Below the pieces are notes generated by a model. It ran no database searches. It saw nothing but the letters and a program-made list of their open reading frames with translations, and had not been told where the DNA came from. From Chiua virens (taxonomy: Eukaryota; Basidiomycota; Agaricomycetes; Boletales; Boletaceae), in assembly GCA_019787685.1 (NCBI GenBank), contig JAHNUO010000009.1, positions 1,364,001 through 1,428,000 of the forward strand: a stretch of 64,000 nucleotides of DNA, written 5' to 3'. Shown one piece after another: positions 47,320 through 56,370 of this stretch. The number at the start of each line of letters is the position of its first letter. Positions within the stretch are counted from its first letter, which is position 1. The translations under genes and the position numbers were made by a program.

Positions 47320-48485
47320 TTTCCCTTTCCGTTCTTGTTTTCATACATGTCGAAGTAATATGCTTGTACTTCCTCAGGGGACATCCCTCGGATGGCGGCA
47401 AAGGGGTCTTTGGCCGGTACAGATGGGGAAGTGGTGGAGGTAGAAGATATTGTTTTCTTCTCTTCCTTGTTTGTCGAGCGGACTTTGCACGAGCATTGCG
47501 TCTTATGAGATCCGCCGTACCACTTGCATTCACTGCACTGGTTTTTAGGTTTGGTGCATTCGTTGGTTCTGTGACCTGCACCGCCGCAGCTATAGCATTT
47601 GTTTGAGTTGTTGGTCTTCTTTTGACCAATGGCTCTAACTTCTTTTCCTGTGAACCAGCCATCTTCGTCTCTTTCGGCGTAAGTGGCTTGGCCAATGTCC
47701 ATAGCGTTGGGATCCTTATACTTTTTATAGCGGTCTGGTCGCACGTAGTTGAGTGCTTCCATGGCATTCCCCGCTGTTCGGATCCAGGAAAGGTAAGTAA
47801 TGACCGCGTGATCACGGTCAGGTTCATATTCTTTGTGATTGGGGTCCATGTACATTGGATGGAAGGGGTCTACCCTGTGCCCGTCACGGAAGATTTGATA
47901 TATGATGGAGTGGGCAGTGTTTGCCTCAAGGAGTCTTATCGTGTGGGAAGGGTCAATGTGTGCTTGTAGCCACAGAGCTTCCCATTGGACGATATAGTCC
48001 TCTACTCTCATCGTTCCTTGTTTGAGATTTTCTAATTGGGATCTAGCCCAATCAACCTTGTTGTTTTGTCGGAACATTCCTTCGATGTCCTGTACTAGTG
48101 TTGCCCACGTGAGGGCAGAGCCTTTAGCTAAGCGCGTTTCTGCGAATTGCGCCGCTTTCTTTCCTTTTAACCGTGAGAGTACGGCTTGTACGGCCCTGTA
48201 TGAGCCCTTGGGAATGGCGAGGCTGTTTACTTCAAGCCATCCTTTCATCTTGGCCCACCATTCTTCGAATTTGGCCATTTCTCCATCATATGACCCTGGG
48301 TCTGCGAAGATTTCGACTTTAGAAGATGAGGCTGTGGGGGGTATGACTGGTAAAGCATTAAGTTGCCCTTCTAGAGCGGTAATGAGATTCGCTTGTTCTG
48401 CAATGAGGACGAATGCGGCCTGTAGCCGATCTCCGTTTGTGCGAGTGGAGTCGTTTACTACTCCGAGTGCGGTGTGGTAATCCAT
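47304..48485 (-). CDS. element B gag
   Basis: A 393-residue gag starting MDYHTALGVVND. The retrotransposon gag core reads FEEWWAKMKGWLEV, ALTWATLVQDIEGMF and RVEDYIVQWEALWLQA. A CCHC knuckle CYSCGGAGHRTNEC follows, then a second Cys group (CSECKWYGGSHKTQC) with unusual spacing. The ATG has G at -3 and G at +4, a strong context, and lies 2 nt after the stop of ORF2. The stop TGA at 47304-47306 is preceded by a G-GGA-AAA heptamer. Confidence 0.92.
   Translation of the reverse strand: MDYHTALGVVNDSTRTNGDRLQAAFVLIAEQANLITALEGQLNALPVIPPTASSSKVEIFADPGSYDGEMAKFEEWWAKMKGWLEVNSLAIPKGSYRAVQAVLSRLKGKKAAQFAETRLAKGSALTWATLVQDIEGMFRQNNKVDWARSQLENLKQGTMRVEDYIVQWEALWLQAHIDPSHTIRLLEANTAHSIIYQIFRDGHRVDPFHPMYMDPNHKEYEPDRDHAVITYLSWIRTAGNAMEALNYVRPDRYKKYKDPNAMDIGQATYAERDEDGWFTGKEVRAIGQKKTNNSNKCYSCGGAGHRTNECTKPKNQCSECKWYGGSHKTQCSCKVRSTNKEEKKTISSTSTTSPSVPAKDPFAAIRGMSPEEVQAYYFDMYENKNGKGKGKAN
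47319..47325 (-). promoter_or_regulatory. -1 frameshift heptamer, element B gag-pol
   Basis: Minus-strand G-GGA-AAA, codons GGA and AAA in gag frame, 12 nt before the gag stop. Slipping back one base gives AGG CAA GGC GAA CTG, which runs straight into the protease frame (KLGSHVRA). Confidence 0.7.
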
Positions 48486-48487
48486 AT

Positions 48488-48757
48488 CTAGTTGTTGGAT
48501 TCGTTATCCCAGTCTCCTGCGTTTACTGGAGCGTTCCAAGGACCGGCGGTGTTGTTAATAACGGGGGGAGCCTGGTACTGGTAGTCCTGTTGTTCGTAGG
48601 GAGCGTAAAGGGCAAAGATGACTGTGTATTCGTTGAATTGGATCCTGAAGTTCAAGGATCTTTGGTAGTCGATCAAGTTCTTTGATACTTGGTAGAGAAT
48701 GAAGAGGACTGTGAGGAAGATTACAAAGATTGCTGCGAATACAAAGTATGCTAGCAT
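48488..48757 (-). CDS. element B ORF2, small single-helix membrane protein
   Basis: An 89-residue ORF between ORF1 and gag. Residues 2-22 (LAYFVFAAIFVIFLTVLFILY) form one strong membrane helix at the very N-terminus, followed by a polar Tyr/Gln/Asn-rich tail ending GDWDNESNN. The start ATG is fused to the stop of ORF1 (TAG-ATG) and has T at -3 and C at +4, a weak context. There is no other Met in any frame across the ORF. Such an ORF is not part of the usual Ty3 gag-pol set. I do not recognise a family. It might anchor particles or RNA to a membrane, but that is speculation. Confidence 0.65.
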   Translation of the reverse strand: MLAYFVFAAIFVIFLTVLFILYQVSKNLIDYQRSLNFRIQFNEYTVIFALYAPYEQQDYQYQAPPVINNTAGPWNAPVNAGDWDNESNN

Positions 48758-49336
48758 CTATTGGATGTATCTTTCAGGGAGTCTGAGAGTGTTTCGAGGC
48801 CTAAAGTAAGGGTACTCGAAATTATCGTATTGGGAATAAGGGCGGATTCGAGTTGGTACTCGGTTAGCCTTGTATCGTCTCAGGATTCTCTTTCTTTCGA
48901 GATCTGTCCTGGCGTTTCTCCTTTCAATCTCTCTGGGTGGGAGCCAATCGTTTGGGTCTCCTAAACTTTCCTCTGATGGTTCTCTCAAAGGAGCTGGTGG
49001 GAAAGGTGATGGTTCTCTTTTGGGAATAGGAGCGGGAAAGTATTCGCGCTTAACCTCAACTTCCTCAGTTGGATACCTAAGTTCCGGGCTGTCGGACCGG
49101 GTTGACTCTCGTTCACTAGAGTAGTCTGATAAGGGAGTGGTTTCCCCTAAAAAGTGGCCTAATAAGGCGTGGAAGATTTCAGTGTCGGTACGGTCTTCGG
49201 GATCAAGGTCCTCGAGAGCGACGACTTCTGCGAGATAGGCTGCGTCGAAGACGTAGGGTTCGTCGACGAGGTCAGGGTAAGCCTCAGCGGCTGCTGCGAT
49301 GGCTGAGAGGGGTAGGTTCGACACTGATTGGGCAGG
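48758..49336 (-). CDS. element B ORF1, open frame without any ATG
   Basis: An open frame of about 190 codons after a TGA near 49337-49339, ending in the TAG that abuts the ORF2 ATG. It has no ATG in frame; possible near-cognate starts include GTG at 49322-49324 and an ATC in a good context (GCCATCG) a few codons later. The text is protein-like: an Ala-rich helix (SAIAAAAEAYPDL), an acidic part (ALEDLDPEDRTDTEIF), a Pro/Glu part (PAPIPKREPSPFPPAP), and a basic C-terminus (REIERRNARTDLERKRILRRYK). A related frame just upstream (KTQGLAIAEANSAPLTRKE, to 49410) could precede it after a shift or splice. Function unknown. Confidence 0.55.
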   Translation of the reverse strand, partial: PAQSVSNLPLSAIAAAAEAYPDLVDEPYVFDAAYLAEVVALEDLDPEDRTDTEIFHALLGHFLGETTPLSDYSSERESTRSDSPELRYPTEEVEVKREYFPAPIPKREPSPFPPAPLREPSEESLGDPNDWLPPREIERRNARTDLERKRILRRYKANRVPTRIRPYSQYDNFEYPYFRPRNTLRLPERYIQ

Positions 49337-49544
49337 TCAGTTAAGATCTCCTTTCTGGTCAAGGGTGCGCTATTTGCTTCTGCGATTGCTAGACCTTGAG
49401 TCTTTTGCAATTCGGCTTATTGGTAGCAAACGTTCCAACTACTTTTCAAACTTGGGACTTACTTGGGCCCGGTTGTGTTATTTTGTAGTAGGGGCTACGA
49501 CGAGGTTGTGACTTGACAGTAGTCGATCAACGGCGAAGATAAAC

Positions 49545-49555
49545 AACAAAGTTCT
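49545..49555 (-). promoter_or_regulatory. element B primer-binding site, self-priming type
   Basis: AGAACTTTGTT (minus sense), 2 nt inside the 5' LTR, is the exact complement of AACAAAGTTCT at 49647-49657, which lies about 28 nt after a TATAAA and is therefore the predicted 5' end of the mRNA. This is the Tf1-type self-priming arrangement. Confidence 0.65.
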
Positions 49556-49557
49556 AA

Positions 49558-49989
49558 TGAAACAACCTAGAACAACCTAGACTGTTAAAGTTGTAGTGGT
49601 GTAGTGAAGAGGGGGTTCAGTCCAGTGAAGAGGCGAAAACTCCAAGAGAACTTTGTTAGAGCTTCTCTGGCTGTGATTCATGGGGTTTATATACTACATG
49701 GATATCGGAGTTCTAATCTGAGTTCGAACTACATAGATAAGCGTAATGTATCCTATTGGATGATAAGGTGTGAATGTATATGAGTCATAGATAAGAGCAT
49801 AGCCTTGCACTGCTATGGATGAGTCAGTGATAAGGGAAATGAAAAGATAAGGACATGTGTTGATGGATGCTGTGTTATTGTGGCAGCCAATCGGATATGT
49901 TCCTTTGGATAGCCTTGACATGAGGCGTTTATATTTAGAATCGATCAAACGTTGGATTTGAGAAGTGAGGAAAAGTTGATATCGTAACA
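49558..49989 (-). repeat. element B LTR (5' in element sense)
   Basis: 432 bp, same as 43085-43516. In minus sense it contains the promoter and predicted transcription start. Confidence 0.92.
49686..49691 (-). promoter_or_regulatory. TATA box of element B LTR
   Basis: Minus-strand TATAAA within TATATAAACC, about 28 nt before the predicted start site at 49657. Confidence 0.6.
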
Positions 49990-49994
49990 ACGAC

Positions 49995-50684
49995 CTTGTT
50001 TCGGAAGGAGGAGATGTACGAGGGGATGTCCTCGTTCTTGGTGACGCGGGTGGTGGATAGCCAGGTGATAGCGTCGCCCTTGGTGTCGTGGTGTTCGAAG
50101 TCCTTTCGGAACTCCGTCTGCCAGTCGGTCCAGGTGCCAAAGGATCTTGCGATGATGGACTTGGCGTGGAACATGTCGGCCCAAGTCAGAGCAGATCCCT
50201 CGGTCATGAAGGAGAGCGCAAAAGCGACTCGTTTGTTCTCAGTGTTGTAGACATCTTTGTTAACGAAGAGGTAGGTGGCGACGTCATTGAGCCAAGGTAT
50301 AGCTTGGTCGTAGGAGCCATTGAAGGCGGTGGGTTTTCCGAGACGAAGTTCAACTGCCTTGTTAGACATGTTGGTCGAGGTGGGTGGTGGAAACCATATG
50401 GGTGGAGGTACGATAGACGGGTTCGGGTTCCGGATAGATGATGGTCCAGGGTTCAGCCTTCGTGGGGTCGTTGGGGACGCGAAGGTGGCAAGTGCAGGGA
50501 TGTCAAGTGATTGATGAAGACGGTCAGCTAGTTGCTGAGTTTCGTCCTCCGAGTCAAGGTGCTCGACGTTGATGTCGAGGTCTGCTTCCTGGTGTTCAGA
50601 AAGTGGGGTCGAGGGTTCAGGGTTTTCGTCAGATAGATCAGACGACGGAGTGTTGGAAGCCCGGAGATTCCAGGCGGGGTTCAA
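49995..50684 (-). pseudogene. element A gag, N-terminal part
   Basis: The first about 230 residues of element A gag (KAVELRLGKPTAFNGSYDQAIPWL, SALTWADMFHAK, TEFRKDFEHHDTKGDA; here given as their key words) run to the element B insertion at 49994. Beyond it the frame enters the LTR of B and stops at 49935, a fusion without meaning. No ATG precedes the conserved part until MSNKAVEL at about 50369, so that is the probable start. Confidence 0.85.
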
Positions 50685-50765
50685 GAGTGGACGGGTGGGA
50701 GGTCGTCCTGCAATGGTGGGCAGCTAGCTGCGCGAAGGCAGGCTGTATTGGTAGTCTTGATCTTA

Positions 50766-51394
50766 TGTTACGATAGTTCCGGGTAGGACCTAACGTAGCC
50801 GCAAAAGCGCCAAGTACCAAGTGGCTGCGATAACTCAAACAACCACCACTTGATACGTGGTGTGCTGAAGAGTTGAACAAGGGTTTCTGGTCAGCGGATG
50901 GCTACCAGAGAGACGAGTGAAAACTCAGGCATTGCTGAGAGTTGTCCTGTTGGGAATCTATACCTGAGGGACGGTCGAGGGTCAAGGGTTGACTACGAAG
51001 AGTCCGAGTGTTGGGTCAAGGGACGACGAGAGAAGTCCCTGGTCGAGTGGTCACAAGGAGAGGTCCGAGTGGAGCAGAGATACTCAGCTAGATTGTGGGT
51101 ACTACAGAAGTACGGTGGTACAGAGGGAGTATCGCTGCGAGTTATATACGTTTGATATAAAGGGGTGTTCCATCGAAGGGAAGAACTAAGTAAAGGGAAC
51201 AAAGGTGAAGTGGGAACACTTCGTAAGAAGAGGGAGTCATGCAACGATGACCGATTGAGGAACAAAAAGAAGCTACCATGCTATGGAGCGATATGATCTC
51301 CGCAAGTACGGGGAGTGGGTCATAGAGTGGAAGAGCTAAGGTAAGAGTCCATTGGGAAATGGAGTCGACAAGGCAAAAGAGAAAAGTTGTAACA
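50766..51394 (-). repeat. element A LTR (5' in element sense)
   Basis: 629 bp, about ten transitions from 36784-37412. The minus-strand TATATAA at about 51142-51150 is a candidate TATA box. Confidence 0.92.
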
Positions 51395-52645
51395 GGCAGC
51401 AAAGACGGGGCAATTGGTCAAGAACAAGTGGAGTACCTCTGTACGTATATTGATCTTGCTTGCCGTGCACTACTGACATCCAAATAGATCCGAAAGACGC
51501 ACATGGAGATCGAGACCTATCGGAATTTGTCTGGTGTTCACTATGATGATGAAAGCGGGGCTGGCATTGATGGGGAATATGCGGAGAGTGTTTGGAAGGA
51601 GTACACCAAGGTATGCGTCCTATTGGATTGATCTGCAGCTTCAATTTATTTCTCTACAGAAACACCCTCAACTTTGCCCTTTCAAAAACGGTGGATGGGA
51701 GTTTACCAAGTACCTACGTGAAATTATGCCTGAAGCAGGCGCCAGGGGGCAGTACGCGTTCACCCCATCCAAGTCCACCCACGTTGGAGCTGCAGAAACC
51801 AGTATCACAGCCAGCCCAGGACTCCAGCTGATCAACGGTGCCACTGATAGTGGCTTGGGGAGCAGCAGTGGCACCACTTCTGTAGACCCAAAGGGCAAGG
51901 AACGCGCAATTCCTGCCATCGATGTGACCACGTACATTCCCATACCGACTGCCACCACATGTCCCTCTGCCCCCTCCAGCGTGGGGAAGCGATCACACTC
52001 GGACATGACTGGTGATGACTCAGCATCAATCGCAGCATCGCCTGCTCTCCCCTTCTCCAGTGCATCATCTCCTCTCCTTTTCTCTAGCGCGTCATCCACT
52101 GGTCCCGCTGCCAAACGGATGAATCTCACTGCGGCAATGGCAACTGCTGCCATTGCGCCTCCATCACGCAAGTCTGCCCCTACTCAGCTGTCTCCAAGTC
52201 ACACCGCCGAGACTCTCATGCTTGGGATGCAAGGGTCCCTCAACCTCCTCACCTCCTCGCTCACAAACACGGCTACCTCCTCTGAAGACAAGGCCTCAGC
52301 CCGTTGGGAACTGGCGATGTGAATGTTGCACGAACAGGACAACAATCTGCCAAAGGATGTCAAAGCGTTCATCCAGGCGATGATCGCACATAATGTAGGC
52401 TTCACGGAGGTATATACACTGACCGTGGACAAGGACGAGCGTTTGGACTTTGTAAGAGTAGAGGTCAAGGGCATGAGAAACAAGTTGAATGCTGGAGAGC
52501 CTGCACCGATTGCACTCCCTAACGCTTTCTAGATTGTATTGTCATTTGTACTACTGCTCTGTTGTCGTACTGTACTTGTATGCAATCTGTTTTGAGTCTT
52601 TGATTGAAAAACATGTGAGATTGATACACATCGTGGTATTGTATT

Positions 52646-54118
52646 CTACTCGCCGACATCAGCATCATCCTCCAGGCCACCATCTTCATCGTCCGTCTCC
52701 TCGTCAACAAAGATGTCCCCATCGTCCACATTGTCCCCCTCGTGAAGAATATGCTGATAGTCATCCCACATAGCTTGAGCGATGCGATCACGGAATGAAT
52801 GTGCTACATGTGTGCGCTCATTGTCTTTGGCCCCACCCTCCCCATCCCCTCCGTCCCCTCCAACTTCTGAGTCCCGTGAGCTCGACCAGGAAGGCCCTCC
52901 GATATCATCCTCAAACGTGTGATCTCTGTCCCCTTCAAGAGCATCTTCCAGATCGTGGATGCGAATGAAATCATGGATAGTGCCAAGTGCCGCAGGAATG
53001 CAGGCTTGGACATCCATATGGTACTCGGGGGAAAGTAGAAGAATCCGGAATCGACGCTTGAGTACGCCGAAGATACGTTCGATGACATTTCGTGCAGATG
53101 CGTGTTGAAGGTTGAATAATTCTTCTTTATTTGCTGGCCTATCAAAGTTGTACTAGTAGTTAGCAGCATCATGATGATTTTGCACTGACATAGTACATAC
53201 CTCAGCTGTGCTCGACGCCACTCAGCTAGGTGATAGCAAACTCCCCGATACGGGACAAGCATCTCAGGACGCAGTGGAAAACCAGTGTCTCCAAGAAAAT
53301 ATCTCCCATCCGGAACATACAAATCCTTTGAGCACGCATCCTGGTAGATTCGTGCGTCTGTAGCTGATCCCTCCCACCCCGTTAGTGCATAGGTGAATAG
53401 CATTTCAAAGTCACATGCAAAAAGACAATTTTGAGAGACAAACCCTTTGCGATTCCGAAATGCTGCTCGGCATGATGCAGGGGGTGCCATGTTGATGTGA
53501 CTACCGTCTATAGCACTGATCGCACCCTTAAAGAAGGGCCAGAAGCAGGGGTTCGTACGGATCTTTGTGTGGATCTTGTCATTGGCCGGCATGTGGACAA
53601 ATTTTGTGTAGAATGGTGGGGACGAGAAGATAAAAAGCATTTTGCAGAAATACCTAGTGAATGGAGTGAGGGCCAGAGGGTTGGGGCAATAGAAATAATA
53701 CTCACCGCGAGATCGTCTCATTTGACCTTTGAAAGTGCTCCCCGACATGCCTGATTGTCAAACCTGTAACACTCGAGTAGAGGAAGATGGCGAGTTGTTC
53801 TTCAAGTGATACGAACTTTGAGTTGCCATGTCCAATGGCCCGAAGCTCAGATACAAGTTTTGCAAAGACGTGCGCATGAATTCCTAGTTCACACCGGATC
53901 CGTTCTGGATGGCCCACAAGCAGCTCTATAAGCCATGCTTCCCCAGTAAGCGCCGACGTATGATATGGTTCAGGCTGTTTCTTGGTGATCTTGCTTGATT
54001 CCAGTAAGGCTGTAGTAGCGCAGAGAGTAATGCTGAGGAGTAAAGTTGTGAAATGTATAATTCGCTGTCGGATCAGTGCTCGATGACACTCGATCTGTGT
54101 CTCAGAGTCAAAGTCCAT
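52646..54118 (-). CDS. PIF/Harbinger DDE transposase, copy 2
   Basis: Exons 53706..54118, 53201..53653 and 52646..53138 correspond base for base to copy 1 shifted by 41,380. The frame is intact. DDE residues are in AISAIDGSHI, YFLGDTGFPL (Ala to Thr next to the second Asp) and the third exon's NVIE motif region. Substitutions are mostly transitions (for example ERF to EHF, INA to INM). It could still act in trans on both TIR sets. Confidence 0.88.
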
Positions 54119-54244
54119 TGGCGTAGTGGTCATCCTGATAAGGTTCAGTATGGACAATGCTGCACGGCACAAATGATTGAAACTCAGACATCGGGATTCT
54201 CACAATGAACTTTGCAGTTTTGGGGTTTCCGAACGGGCTCTAAG

Positions 54245-54358
54245 GTACTGGATCAAACCTGACCAAATAAACAAACAAAACCTGGCCAAAACAAGCCACA
54301 TTAGAACAAACAATCCTGACCAAACAAACCAATCCTGACCAAATATAACCAAACATTA
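54245..54358. repeat. short CCTGACCAAA repeats
   Basis: Between the PIF right end and the next LTR, CCTGACCAAA occurs three times with a CCTGGCCAAA variant, in an A/C-rich setting. No element ends were recognised. Confidence 0.45.
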
Positions 54359-54386
54359 TTGTTACAATAGTTCCAGGTAGGACCTA

Positions 54387-55974
54387 CAGTGGCTCAAACA
54401 ACTGTCCCAATGTTTGCATGTTTTTCACTAAACGCAATAAAACGCGGTAACCACTAAACCTTACCCAGACCTGTGGGAATATAAAATATAGTACCTACTC
54501 CTGGCTTTCTATTGGACCAAGAGTCAAAGGATTTGAATAAGATTTGATGAAATGGCAATCATTTCAAAATGATCACTCATTGGGACAGTTCTTTGACTTT
54601 AAGTTTGGATTACATATATCAGACCCTAACATGTTGGAAAGTACTTACATACATTTGATAATGGTTCTATCATGTTATATTTATGTAACTATCATCAGCT
54701 AGCACCATATAAACCCCACTATTCCATAGTAACTTCCCTATCATCATTATGAAACCTATCTCCAGCTCTTAAGGGACAATAATGTCTCCTTCCCTTTCCT
54801 TAATCTTTCTTCCAGGAAAATAACCTCTGAAACTGGTCTGGGCAAGTCTATAGTGTCTAGGGTGCTTCAAGAAATCCAGCTAGACAAGACTAAACATCTT
54901 GGTGGTCACCCTTTAAAGTTTTCATTTACCAGCAAAAGGGCTATTGTACAATAGATCATTACTGGCAAGGCCAAAAATGCTGTTCAGCTCACTATACTTA
55001 TCAATACCATTATTGATACTCCTCTCTGCCATCTGATAGCCAGAAATACCCTCAGGGAAGCCTCTTTGAAAGCTGTGGTAGAGAACAAAAACTTCTTCTC
55101 TTCAAGAGTCACAAGAAAGGATGGTTGGCCTATGCTTTCCAATACTAGCATTGGACTGTGGAGGGTGGGAAAAGGGTCATATAGTTAAATGAGACTAAAG
55201 TCAATAGGATTGGGTCATATAAACAAGCATATGTGTGGAAAAAGGCAGGAGAGTAGTTGATTGCTAGAGGTACAGTCAAGCATAGAGGAGGCTATGGGCC
55301 TATATAGGATGGAATGGAGTGGGAGTTTAGAGTGAGATGTACAGAAGGATAGATGCTGAGCAGTATGTGACAATTTCATAGCAGGGGTTTCTGGAAAACA
55401 CCAAAGAATTTTAAATTTCAGAAGGTAATATCATTTTTCAATAAGATAATGATCCCAAGCATACCTCTAAAAGAATTCAGACCTGGGTCAAAGATCACGA
55501 GATTGGATCTTTAGATTGGCCTGCACAGTCTCTAAACCTCACTTCCTTTGAACATACCTGAAATCATCTCAAAAAATGACTTTTAGCTTATAAAAGTGCC
55601 CCTAAAGGAGTTTATCATTTATAGGAGAGGTTAGTAGAGGAGTGGGGGAATATTTGTGCAGAATAGCATTAGAAATGGATTAAAAGCATGCATAGAAGGC
55701 TTGAAGCTGTTATCAAGGCAAAAGGAGGTCATACCAAATATTAAATACTTACATTTATATAAAGTCAAAAAACTGCCCCAATGAGTGATCATTTTGAAAT
55801 GATTGCCATTTCATCAAATCTTATTCAAATTCTTTGACCCTTGGTCCAATAGAAAGCCAGGAGTAGGTACTATATTTCATATTCCAACAGGTCTGGGTAA
55901 GGTTTAGTGGTTACTGTGTTTTATTGTGTTTAGTGAAAAAGATGCAAACATTGGGACAGTTGTTTGAGCCACTG
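54387..55974 (+). mobile_element. Tc1/mariner-type element, copy 1, mutated
   Basis: The ends CAGTGGCTCAAAC are inverted and flanked by TA (54385-54386 and 55975-55976). TIRs are about 215 bp. Between them, plus-strand text reads as a Tc1 transposase with many stops: a helix-turn-helix part (GKSIVSRVLQEIQ), a first catalytic block where the family's W-S-D-E-T-K is I-stop-L-N-E-T-K, KKAGE, and NDPKHTSKRIQTW followed by LDWPAQSLNL. TGG-TCA-GAT has become TAG-TTA-AAT, the change expected from C-to-T mutation on both strands. Confidence 0.88.
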
Positions 55975-56269
55975 TAGCATAGTCGCAAAAGCACCAAGTA
56001 TCAAGTGGCTGTGATAACTCAAACAACCACCACTTGATATGTGATGTGCTGTAGAGTTTGATGAGGATTATTAGTCAGCAGATTGCTACTAATGAGATGA
56101 GTGAAGACTCAAGAAGTTTCCTGAGTTGTCCTGTCGAGAATCTATACTCTTGGGACTGAGTGTTTGAGGGTTGACTCTTGGAGCCCAAAGGGGAGTAGAG
56201 ATACTCAGCTAGATTGCAGAGATCAAGACTAGTGTACAGGAGTATCTCAGTTAGGTATTTATAGGTAAG

Positions 56270-56370
56270 GAAAGGTGCATGGACCAATGGGTAAAGCAGG
56301 TGACTGTCATATCCTGTATATCTCATCAGTCCAACTCCGAGATCTCCGGGTTTACTCCTTCATAACTCCG
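56270..56370 (+). repeat. possible tRNA-derived SINE
   Basis: GGACCAATGGGTAAAGCAGG resembles a tRNA A box and CCGGGTTTACTCC, about 45 nt on, a B box. The stretch starts the about 500-bp insert in the diverged LTR. No clear cloverleaf could be drawn by eye, so it is not called as a tRNA gene. Confidence 0.35.

Larger units (their letters stand above)
43085..49989 (-). mobile_element. Ty3 chromodomain LTR retrotransposon, element B, young
   Basis: LTRs of 432 bp (43085-43516 and 49558-49989) start TGAAACAACC and end ATATCGTAACA and look identical by eye. The target duplication is ACGAC (43080-43084 and 49990-49994), inside gag of element A. In minus sense the order is LTR, primer site, ATG-less ORF1, membrane ORF2, gag, (-1) protease-RT-RNase H-integrase-chromodomain, polypurine tract AGAAGGGGGATAG, LTR. 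One in-frame TGA at 46522 interrupts pol. Confidence 0.95.
36784..51394 (-). mobile_element. Ty3 chromodomain LTR retrotransposon, element A (nested)
   Basis: LTRs of 629 bp (36784-37412 and 50766-51394) start TGTTACGATAG and end TTGTAACA. The target duplication is GGCAG (36779-36783 and 51395-51399). Genes read on the minus strand: gag, protease, reverse transcriptase, RNase H, integrase and chromodomain. The LTRs differ at about ten sites, all transitions. It has been hit by element B inside gag (43085-49989), by a solo LTR inside RT (40813-41517), and by an in-frame TGA at 38672. Confidence 0.94.
36519..52532 (+). pseudogene. SANT/Myb-like gene of PIF copy 2, interrupted
   Basis: The start (MDNRDESRRIL) lies at 36519. 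Exon 1 runs to 36783, where element A was inserted with a GGCAG duplication. It resumes at 51400 with the rest of exon 1 and the two later exons. Beyond that, ELAMQMLHEQ of copy 1 is ELAM-stop here (TGA at 52320-52322). The gene is therefore dead twice over. Confidence 0.88.
36399..54240 (+). mobile_element. PIF/Harbinger transposon, copy 2, split by nested retroelements
   Basis: The left end GAGCCCATTCGGAAAC at 36399 and the right end at 54240 are flanked by TAA (36396-36398 and 54241-54243). Left part 36399-36783 and right part 51395-54240 together match copy 1 (9635-12860) closely. The gap is Ty3 element A, which carries element B and a solo LTR. Differences from copy 1 are mainly C/T and G/A changes, many at CpG. 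The transposase is intact; the SANT/Myb gene is cut by element A and also has a premature TGA. Confidence 0.93.

Noticed and set aside
49935..50684. A 249-residue frame that looks like a complete gag with a C-terminal extension
   Set aside because: It is element A gag reading into the LTR of element B at 49989; the tail (TISTFPHFSNP) is LTR text that also ends element B pol.
50741..50765. tRNA primer-binding site or self-priming match for element A
   Set aside because: The sequence next to its 5' LTR (TAAGATCAAGAC, minus sense) matched neither a tRNA 3' end I know nor its own LTR start, so no primer site is called.
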